Source: Thermasporomyces sp040195635
Lineage (GTDB): Bacteria; Actinomycetota; Actinomycetes; Propionibacteriales; Actinopolymorphaceae
NCBI RefSeq assembly: GCF_040195635.1
Contig: NZ_JBEFTX010000001.1
Coordinates: 310,001 to 374,000 of the forward strand
Length of the DNA stretch: 64,000 nucleotides
Reading direction: 5' to 3'
Both the position numbers and the translations under genes were made by a program. The notes beneath the pieces are model-generated. The model saw nothing but the letters and a program-made list of their open reading frames with translations, was not told the origin of the DNA and ran no database searches. Shown here one piece after another: positions 16,949 to 23,474 of this stretch (position 1 is its first letter; every line of letters begins with the position of its first letter).

Positions 16949-17518
16949 TCAGCCGTGCGCCACGACCTGGGCCATCGCCCGCCGGGCCCGCTCCAGGCTG
17001 ACCGCCAGGGGCTCGTCGAACCTCGCCGGATTGAACGGCGCTCTGGTCGACACGTAGAGACCACCGCCGACCTGTTCGACGTGGGCGCCCGAGTAGGCCT
17101 GAGCAACCCCCACATGCAGCCTGGACAGGTCGAACCAGGCGTCCAGGAACAAGTCGGGCTCAGGCGTCACCAGCAGATCCTTCGGCGACAGGAACGGAGC
17201 TTCGAGGACGACCGAGGCATACAGCGGCCGCAGCGTCACCGCGAGCGCGATCAGCAGGTCCCGCAGGCGGTCGCCGAGCTCGTAGGCGACCTTCTCGTCG
17301 GTGTAGGGACGCTCGAACACCGAGCCGTCCACGACGACCTCGATCGGGTCGGCATCGAGTAGGGCGAGAGAGGTCATCGGCGAGCATCTGCGTACGACCG
17401 GATCGTGCAGCCCGTCGAGCCGGGTGACCACATCGCGCACCTCGGCAACCAAGGCGTCGTCCCGGCGTCCGGGAACGAACAGCCCAACGCCCGCTGGTTG
17501 CCATCCGAGCTCGTGCAC
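16949..17518 (-). CDS. Conserved-looking hypothetical protein, 189 aa
   Basis: I do not recognise this 189-residue soluble protein. It begins MHELGWQPAGVGLFVPGRRDD and contains the blocks FERPYTDEKVAYELGDRLRDLL, TLRPLYASVVLEAPFLSPKDLL and GGGLYVSTRAPFNPARFDEPLA. No cysteine pair, P-loop or signal peptide is present. Codon use is typical of the window and the reading frame is clean, supporting a real gene. It is 42 bp upstream of coaE on the same strand and may be cotranscribed with coaE and uvrB. The 288 bp upstream contain no other gene I can support. Confidence 0.7.
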   Translation of the reverse strand: MHELGWQPAGVGLFVPGRRDDALVAEVRDVVTRLDGLHDPVVRRCSPMTSLALLDADPIEVVVDGSVFERPYTDEKVAYELGDRLRDLLIALAVTLRPLYASVVLEAPFLSPKDLLVTPEPDLFLDAWFDLSRLHVGVAQAYSGAHVEQVGGGLYVSTRAPFNPARFDEPLAVSLERARRAMAQVVAHG

Positions 17519-17806
17519 ACCCCCAGTGTCGCCGACAAGACAGCGTCCGGACAGGGGCGCGACAAAGTGGTGCTCCGCATTGAGACCTTTCCGGCTGTGC
17601 AGGTGGCCATCCGGCCCTGCCAGGTCGGGCGGTACGGCGAAATCCCCAGCAGATACGGCGGTTCCTACCGGATTCCGGACGGCTCACCATCAATCGCCCA
17701 GAGGCGCAGGGCACGGTCCGGCCGGTAGGTCGGGCGGTCCTTGGTGGACCCTGACATTTGTCTGCGACCTCGCGGGAAGTACGCATCGCGATGTATAACG
17801 AGATCC

Positions 17807-18184
17807 ATGGCTGATGTGGAGATCCCGCGCGACGAGGCCGAGGCCGCGCTGCAGACCCGCCGTGACCTGGGCGCGGAGTACGAGCCCGCGATCGTCGAGT
17901 CCTTCGTCGAACGCATCGATAAGGCCATCGAGGCGCGGGTCGCCGACGAAGTGGCGAAGCGAGTCGGCGACGCCGGTGCACACGAGAAGGCCCTCGCGAA
18001 GGCCGCCTCGCTGCGTTCTGGTCAGGCGCTCGCGCTCGCGATCGTGTCGATCGTCATGTCGATCCCACTCACCGCGATCGCCGCCGATACGAGTGTCGCC
18101 CTGGTCCTGTTGATCTGGGGGGCGATCGTGTCCATCAACCTGATCTTCGCCCTGGGCGGCCTGGCGGGCCGCCGCCGGCGCTGA
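17807..18184 (+). CDS. Small actinobacterial membrane protein, possibly leaderless
   Basis: This 125-residue protein has an acidic, helical N-terminal half (DVEIPRDEAEAALQTRRDLG, then VESFVERIDKAIEARVADEV) followed by two membrane helices at about residues 68-88 and 90-112 and an Arg-rich end (GRRRR). It resembles common small actinobacterial integral membrane proteins of unknown role. The ATG at 17807 has no good ribosome-binding site. TATAAC at 17794-17799 would place the transcription start about one base before the ATG, so translation may be leaderless. It is followed by a perfect terminator hairpin shared with rpsA. Confidence 0.75.
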   Translation: MADVEIPRDEAEAALQTRRDLGAEYEPAIVESFVERIDKAIEARVADEVAKRVGDAGAHEKALAKAASLRSGQALALAIVSIVMSIPLTAIAADTSVALVLLIWGAIVSINLIFALGGLAGRRRR

Positions 18185-18200
18185 CCCGCCACGCCCATGA

Positions 18201-18242
18201 CGCCGAGAAGGCCCCGTCCTCGCGGACGGGGCCTTCTCGGCG
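18201..18242. terminator. Bidirectional intrinsic terminator hairpin
   Basis: A perfect 18-bp inverted repeat (CGCCGAGAAGGCCCCGTC at 18201-18218, complement at 18225-18242) with a CTCGCG loop lies between the convergent stops of the small membrane protein gene and rpsA. There is no strong U-tract, as is usual in high-GC actinomycetes. The symmetry and position suggest that it ends both transcripts. Confidence 0.85.
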
Positions 18243-18272
18243 TGCGAGTCCCGTGCGGGTTCGCAGGTGGTC

Positions 18273-19772
18273 CTAGCCCTGGCCGGTGAGCTTCTCCCGG
18301 AGTGCTGCCAGCGCCTCGTCGGACGCGAGCGTGCCCTCCGCCGGCTTGGCGGGCTCGCTGGAGGCGTAGGACGACGGTGCGGCCGCCGACGACTCCTCGC
18401 CGCCCTCGTCCAACTCGGCCTGCTGGGCCGCCTCGATCTGCTTCTTGTGAGCTTCCCAGCGCTGGTGGGCCTCGGCGTACTCCCGCTCCCACTGGTCGCG
18501 CTGCTGCTCGAAACCTTCGAGCCACTCACCCGTCTCGGAGTCGAAGCCGTCGGGGTACTTGTAGTTGCCCTGGTCGTCGTACTCGGCAGCCATGCCGTAG
18601 AGCGTCGGGTCGAAGTGCTCTCCGATCGCCTCGGCACCCTCGTTGGCCTGCTTGAGCGACAGCGAGATCCGGCGCCGCTCCAGGTCGATGTCGATGATCT
18701 TGACCATCACGTCGTTGCCGACCTGGACGACCTGCTCCGGGATCTCCACGTGCCGCTCGGCCAGCTCGGAGATGTGGACCAGGCCCTCGATGCCGTCGTC
18801 GACCCGGACGAACGCGCCGAACGGCACCAGCTTGGTGACCTTGCCCGGCACGATCTGGCCGATCTGGTGCATCCGCGCGAACTGCTGCCACGGGTCTTCC
18901 TGCGTCGACTTCAGCGACAGGGACACCCGCTCGCGGTCAAGGTCGACGTCGAGAACCTCGACAGTGACCTCCTGACCGACCTCGACGACCTCGCTCGGGT
19001 GGTCGATGTGCTTCCACGACAGCTCGGAGACGTGCACCAGGCCGTCGACACCGCCGAGGTCGACGAACGCGCCGAAGTTGACGATGCTCGACACGACGCC
19101 CTTGCGGATCTGGCCCTTCTGCAGCTGGTGCAGGAAGTTCTGCCGGACCTCGCTCTGGGTCTGCTCGAGCCACGCGCGCCGGGACAGGACGACGTTGTTC
19201 CGGTTCTTGTCCAGCTCGATGATCTTGGCTTCGAGCTCCCGCCCGACGTAGGGCTGCAGGTCACGCACCCGTCGCATCTCGACGAGAGAGGCCGGCAGGA
19301 AGCCGCGCAGACCGATGTCGAGGATGAGACCGCCCTTGACGACCTCGATGACGGTGCCGGTGACGACGCCGTCCTCCTCCTTGATCTGCTCGATCGTGCC
19401 CCAGGCGCGTTCGTACTGCGCGCGCTTCTTGGACAGGATCAGCCGGCCTTCCTTGTCCTCCTTCTGCAGGACCAGCGCCTCGACTGGGTCGCCGACCTTC
19501 ACCACGTCGCTCGGGTCGACGTCGTGCTTGATCGACAGCTCGCGAGCCGGTATCACGCCCTCGGTCTTGTAGCCGATGTCGAGCAGGACCTCGTCCCGGT
19601 CGACTTTGACGACGGTGCCTTCGACAATGTCACCGTCATTGAAGTACTTGATTGTCTCGTCGATCGCGGCGAGGAAGGCCTCCTCCGAACCCACGTCGTT
19701 CACCGCTACCTGCGGCGTCTCCTGCTGGGCCGGTGCTGTGTCGTTCAGCGGGGCCTCGATGCTGCTCGTCAT
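18273..19772 (-). CDS. rpsA: 30S ribosomal protein S1
   Basis: The 499-residue protein starts at ATG 19772 (MTSSIEAPLND). Four S1/OB-fold domains are visible, opening at GDIVEGTVVKVDRDEVLLDIG, GVVTGTVIEVVKGGLILDIG, GQIRKGVVSSIVNFGAFVDLG and GQIVPGKVTKLVPFGAFVRVD. An acidic, Glu/Ala/Ser-rich tail follows. This four-domain form is the normal actinobacterial S1, shorter than the six-domain E. coli protein. It binds mRNA and assists initiation on structured leaders. A good promoter at 19945-19974 implies a 5' leader of roughly 165 nt, room for autoregulation. The gene ends at the bidirectional hairpin. Confidence 0.96.
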   Translation of the reverse strand: MTSSIEAPLNDTAPAQQETPQVAVNDVGSEEAFLAAIDETIKYFNDGDIVEGTVVKVDRDEVLLDIGYKTEGVIPARELSIKHDVDPSDVVKVGDPVEALVLQKEDKEGRLILSKKRAQYERAWGTIEQIKEEDGVVTGTVIEVVKGGLILDIGLRGFLPASLVEMRRVRDLQPYVGRELEAKIIELDKNRNNVVLSRRAWLEQTQSEVRQNFLHQLQKGQIRKGVVSSIVNFGAFVDLGGVDGLVHVSELSWKHIDHPSEVVEVGQEVTVEVLDVDLDRERVSLSLKSTQEDPWQQFARMHQIGQIVPGKVTKLVPFGAFVRVDDGIEGLVHISELAERHVEIPEQVVQVGNDVMVKIIDIDLERRRISLSLKQANEGAEAIGEHFDPTLYGMAAEYDDQGNYKYPDGFDSETGEWLEGFEQQRDQWEREYAEAHQRWEAHKKQIEAAQQAELDEGGEESSAAAPSSYASSEPAKPAEGTLASDEALAALREKLTGQG

Positions 19773-19944
19773 CTGGATGGTGGCTCCGATATGGCGTGGT
19801 CGTCGTCTCCTGCGCGCGTGGACCCTTGGATCAAACTGCCGAGAGAGTCCTCGTCGCTGCCTGGCGCCGGAACCGGGTGATTTCGACAGGTAAGAGCGCG
19901 AGCCTGCTCCGTCCGAGGTCGCACAGGCCCACAACGCTCATGTC

Positions 19945-19974
19945 AGGATACGGGGGCCCTGTGATCAGGGTCAA
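19945..19974 (-). promoter_or_regulatory. rpsA promoter (-35 TTGACC, -10 TATCCT)
   Basis: On the minus strand TTGACC (19969-19974) and TATCCT (19945-19950) are separated by 18 bp. Both match the actinobacterial housekeeping sigma consensus (TTGAC and TANNNT). Transcription would begin near 19938, giving a leader of about 165 nt before the rpsA ATG. The 293-bp interval between rpsA and the next gene holds no other feature I can support. Confidence 0.65.
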
Positions 19975-20065
19975 CGCAACCCCGCGTAACGGGCAAAGAT
20001 CAACGCAGTGAAACCCGGCTGGGTTCCCTCCGGGCGTGCTCTTTCGAGTCTTCGACGCGGCTGTT

Positions 20066-21157
20066 TCAGCGCCATGTCGGACGGCCAGCGGCAAGGTTAC
20101 GGTATCGGCTCATCTCGCGCAGAAGCCGGCACGCCTGATCGACGACCGGAGTTCCCCCGTCCCGGGCGGCCAGGTCGACCAGGGCGAGGAGATCGACCGC
20201 TCGGCCGAGCTCGACGAACTGCGGCGAGACGGCAGGAGCCTGAGCGGCGAAGGTGGCGACGACGGCCGTGCAGAACGCCTCGTCAGTCTCGAACCTCAAC
20301 AGGTTGCCGACGTCGGTGTAGGGCGATCCGCTGTGTGCGTACTCCCAGTCGACGAGCCCGGTGATCTCCCCGGACGTGGGGTCGACGAGCAGGTTCTTCG
20401 GGTTGACGTCACTGTGGGCGAGACACGTCCGGTCAGGCGCGGCGTCGAGCAGATCCTGGGCGTACCGGGCGACTTCGAGCAGCCCCGCCATGTCATCGTC
20501 CGACCACTGGGCAAAAGCACCGCGGCCGCGGTGCGCCTCCACCCAGTCTTCGAGGCCAGCACCGCTGGTCGGCCACGGCTGGACCGCCAGATCGGCCCCC
20601 ACGAACTGCCCGGACCGCAGGAACGGAACGCCGGCCAGGCGCGCGAGGAGACGGCCGGCGCTCTCGCCCGCCGCCCGGCGCTTGGCCCGAGGCGCTTCGG
20701 CGAGCCAGAGATCCATGCGTTCGCCGGGCAGTCGCTCCGTCAGCAGGAACGCCGGAGCGGCCGGAGCGGGTCCCTGCGTACGCATCTCGAGGACGCGCGG
20801 CACCGGGATCAGGTCACGCAGGAGGGAGTGGAGAGCGGCGTCAACCACGGCCCGGTCCGGGTTTCGGACGTACAGACGGAGTACCGCCTCCTCCCCCGGT
20901 GCCCCCACCAGGAAGGTCTCTCCGCTGTAGCCACCGGAGAGCGGTCGGGCATCTGCACCGAGGAGGTCGCGGGCCGCGCTGAGCAGGGGTCCAGGCGGCG
21001 GCGTGAGTCCGGGGCTGGGGCTGCGACCAGGGCTGGGGCTGCGACCGGGGCTGGGGCTGCGACCGGGGCTGGGGCTGCGACCGGGGCTGGGGCTGCGACC
21101 AGGGCTGGGGATTTCCCCCTGGTCAGGGTCGTGAGCCGAGGTGTCGTCGGCCACCAT
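20066..21157 (-). CDS. APH-family phosphotransferase (kinase-like) with SPSPGR repeats
   Basis: The 363-residue protein starts at ATG 21157, two bases after the stop of the M18 aminopeptidase gene. After a low-complexity N-terminus with six tandem Ser/Pro/Gly/Arg units (about residues 16-51) comes an aminoglycoside-phosphotransferase/choline-kinase fold. It has a nucleotide loop (LSGGYSGETFLVGA), Brenner's motif LAHSDVNPKNLLVD (catalytic Asp and metal-binding Asn) and GLVDWEYAHSG as the DFG-like metal site. Family members phosphorylate antibiotics or small alcohols such as choline, homoserine or sugars; the substrate cannot be inferred. Translational coupling to the aminopeptidase gene suggests a shared operon rather than a resistance cassette. 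Confidence 0.85.
   Translation of the reverse strand: MVADDTSAHDPDQGEIPSPGRSPSPGRSPSPGRSPSPGRSPSPGRSPSPGLTPPPGPLLSAARDLLGADARPLSGGYSGETFLVGAPGEEAVLRLYVRNPDRAVVDAALHSLLRDLIPVPRVLEMRTQGPAPAAPAFLLTERLPGERMDLWLAEAPRAKRRAAGESAGRLLARLAGVPFLRSGQFVGADLAVQPWPTSGAGLEDWVEAHRGRGAFAQWSDDDMAGLLEVARYAQDLLDAAPDRTCLAHSDVNPKNLLVDPTSGEITGLVDWEYAHSGSPYTDVGNLLRFETDEAFCTAVVATFAAQAPAVSPQFVELGRAVDLLALVDLAARDGGTPVVDQACRLLREMSRYRNLAAGRPTWR
21010..21112 (-). repeat. 18-bp in-frame tandem repeat (SPSPGR units)
   Basis: About five and a half copies of an 18-bp unit (AGCCCCAGCCCCGGTCGC on the coding strand) lie inside the N-terminal coding region of the APH-family gene. The copies are almost identical, which suggests recent slippage or recombination. 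Because the unit is a multiple of three, copy-number change would alter linker length without breaking the frame. Confidence 0.85.
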
Positions 21158-21159
21158 CG

Positions 21160-22479
21160 TCAGTTCGCCGGGGTCAGGAACGCGGCGAGTGCATCGACGT
21201 ACATGCCCGGATCCGCCGCGCCGCACATCTCCCGCGCCGAGTGCATCGCCAGCTGGGGCGCGCCCACGTCGACCGTGGTGACGCCGACGCCGGCCGCGGT
21301 CATCGGACCGACCGTGGAGCCGCAGGGGAGGTCCGCACGGTTGACGAAGCGTTGCAGCGGTACGCCGGCCTGCTCGCACGCGTGGACGAACGCCCCGGTG
21401 CCGCGGGCGTCCGTGGCGTACCGCAGGTTGACGTTGACCTTCAGCACCGGCCCGGCGTTGATCCGGATCGGGTGCTGGGGCTCATGACGTTCGGCATAGT
21501 TGGGGTGGGTCGCATGGGCCATGTCACCGGAAGCGCAGATCGAGCCGGCCAGCGCTCGGAGCAGGTCCTCCCGGTCGCCCCCGGCCGCGAGGACGATCCG
21601 TTCGAGCACGGCCGGCAGCAGGGTCGAAGCGGCACCCCGGTCGGAGACGCTGCCGACCTCCTCGTGGTCGAAGAGGACAAGAACGGGGACGCTACCCTCG
21701 GCCGGTGCCTGGACGGCCCGCAGCAGCGCCTGGAGCCCGGCGTAGGTCGTGCCCAGATTGTCAAGGCGTGGCGCGCTCACAAGATCGCCGTCCCGCCCGA
21801 TCCGACGGCTCGGAGCCAGGTCGTGGGTCATGAGCTCCCAGCCGAGGACGTCGGACGGCTCGACCTTCAACTCCTCCGCCACGAAGCCGGCGAAGTCACC
21901 CGGAGAGGTGCCGACACCCCAGACGGGGAAGAGATGCTGCTGGGGATTGAGCCGGACACCGGTCTCGCGGATCTCCCGATCGAGATGGATCGCCAGCTGG
22001 GGAACCCGGACGATCGGCCGATCGACCTTGAGCAGGTGCTCGGCGACCCCTTCGGGCGTACGGACCGACACCCGTCCAGACAGGCCCAGGTCGCGGTCGA
22101 GCCAGGAGTTGAGCAGCGGGCCGCCGTAGGGCTCGGCGGCAAGGAGCTGCCAGCCCGCCCGGCTGGTGTCCGGATGCGGTTTGATCCGCAGGTTGGGACT
22201 GTCGGTGTGAGCCCCGACGATGCGGAACGATGTGCCGGGGCCGTGTGCGGTCTCGGTGCTCCAGGCCACCAGGGATCCCGCCCGGAGCGTGTAGAAGCGC
22301 CCGGGTTCGCGGGGCCAGCGGGCCGTCTCGTTCAGCGCGGTGAAGCCGACAGCCTCCAGGCGGTCGGCCACCTCGGCACATGCGTGGTAAGGCGAAGGGG
22401 CCGCGTCGACGAACGTGCACAGGTCGTCGGCGTGGAAGAACGGGTCGACAGACTGGTCATCGGCTCGGGCGGCGGTCAT
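21160..22479 (-). CDS. apeB: M18 family aspartyl aminopeptidase
   Basis: A 439-residue dinuclear zinc peptidase that removes N-terminal Asp or Glu from peptides. Landmarks are FHADDLCTFVDAAPSPYHA at the start, VGAHTDSPNLRIKP (zinc His/Asp), SAPRLDNLGTTYAGLQAL, FDHEEVGSVSDRGAAS (catalytic Glu pair), ASGDMAHATHPNY and the terminal AMHSAREMCG (zinc His). ATG 22479 is preferred over ATG 22488 because AGG lies at better spacing. The gene is divergent from the methyltransferase at 22548 and upstream of the APH-family gene. Confidence 0.93.
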   Translation of the reverse strand: MTAARADDQSVDPFFHADDLCTFVDAAPSPYHACAEVADRLEAVGFTALNETARWPREPGRFYTLRAGSLVAWSTETAHGPGTSFRIVGAHTDSPNLRIKPHPDTSRAGWQLLAAEPYGGPLLNSWLDRDLGLSGRVSVRTPEGVAEHLLKVDRPIVRVPQLAIHLDREIRETGVRLNPQQHLFPVWGVGTSPGDFAGFVAEELKVEPSDVLGWELMTHDLAPSRRIGRDGDLVSAPRLDNLGTTYAGLQALLRAVQAPAEGSVPVLVLFDHEEVGSVSDRGAASTLLPAVLERIVLAAGGDREDLLRALAGSICASGDMAHATHPNYAERHEPQHPIRINAGPVLKVNVNLRYATDARGTGAFVHACEQAGVPLQRFVNRADLPCGSTVGPMTAAGVGVTTVDVGAPQLAMHSAREMCGAADPGMYVDALAAFLTPAN

Positions 22480-22547
22480 GTCGAGCATCCTAGAAGCCTG
22501 ACGTGACAGGAGGCGCATCGTGCCTGCACCCGGCGAGCCGGTGGGAG

Positions 22548-23357
22548 ATGGCGGGCGAGATGGCGGGCGATCGGGTGAGTGATCCGTACGCGCCCGCAGC
22601 AAGCGTCCATGCCAATCGCGGTTGGTGGGACGCCAGTGCCGACGGGTACCAGAGCGAGCACGGGGACTTCTTGGGAGATTCCGGCTTTGTCTGGGGACCG
22701 GAAGGGCTCGACGAAGCAGACGCCCGACTGCTCGGTGACGTCCACGGCCGTGGCGTGCTCGAAGTCGGCTGTGGTGCCGGGCAGTGTGCACGGTGGTTGC
22801 GTACGCAGGGCGCTGTCGCGGTGGGGGTGGACCTGTCGTTGCGCCAGCTGCAGCACTCTCGACGACTCGACGAGGTGACCGGCGTGGGGGTGCCAGTGGT
22901 GTGCGGCGACGCGGGCGCCCTGCCGTTCGCGGACGCGAGCTTCGACCTCGCCTGCTCGGCGTACGGCGCACTGCCGTTCGTCGCGGACGTCGACGCTGTC
23001 ATGGGCGAGGTGGCGCGGGTGGTGCGGCGGGGTGGGCGGTGGGTCTTCAGCGTGAGCCATCCCGTCAGGTGGGCGTTTCCCGACGACCCGGGCCCGCGCG
23101 GGTTGGTGGTGCGGCAGTCCTACTTCGACCGAACGCCGTACGCCGAGACCGACGAGCGGGGCGCTCTCACCTACGTCGAACATCACCGGACACTGGGCGA
23201 CTGGGTCCGAGCGCTGACCTCTGCGGGCTTCGTCCTCACCGATCTCGTCGAGCCGGAGTGGCCGGACGGTCACGAGCGGACCTGGGGAGGCTGGAGTCCC
23301 CTACGCGGCCGGCTCATCCCGGGAACGCTGATCCTCAGCTGCGCCAACCGCGGCTAG
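22548..23357 (+). CDS. Class I SAM-dependent methyltransferase
   Basis: A methyltransferase_11-type protein of about 269 residues. The N-terminal region HANRGWWDASADGYQSEHG is a recognisable actinobacterial subgroup. Motif I is VLEVGCGAGQCARWL, motif II VAVGVDLSLRQL, then VVCGDAGALPFADASFD and VARVVRRGGRWVFSVSHP. The substrate is unknown. The start is ambiguous: GTG 22503, ATG 22548, ATG 22560 and GTG 22575 are all in frame, and conservation appears to begin at SDPYAPAASVH just after 22575. The TAG stop lies inside a terminator hairpin. Confidence 0.85.
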   Translation: MAGEMAGDRVSDPYAPAASVHANRGWWDASADGYQSEHGDFLGDSGFVWGPEGLDEADARLLGDVHGRGVLEVGCGAGQCARWLRTQGAVAVGVDLSLRQLQHSRRLDEVTGVGVPVVCGDAGALPFADASFDLACSAYGALPFVADVDAVMGEVARVVRRGGRWVFSVSHPVRWAFPDDPGPRGLVVRQSYFDRTPYAETDERGALTYVEHHRTLGDWVRALTSAGFVLTDLVEPEWPDGHERTWGGWSPLRGRLIPGTLILSCANRG

Positions 23358-23385
23358 ACGGTATGCAGAGGCATTCCGTCTAGCC
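23352..23385 (+). terminator. Intrinsic terminator hairpin after methyltransferase gene
   Basis: GGCTAGACGG at 23352-23361 pairs perfectly with CCGTCTAGCC at 23376-23385. ATGC/GCAT pairs extend the stem inside after one T-T mismatch. The left arm contains the methyltransferase stop codon. The hairpin lies between this gene and the convergent polA stop at 23475 and could serve both directions. Confidence 0.7.
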
Positions 23386-23474
23386 TGGCGGGGCGGCACA
23401 GGGAGCCAGCCAAGGGCCGAGCAGAGGTTGCCCGCGCGGGCGGCACCTCAACGTCGTCGGCAGAGCAGGCGAGG

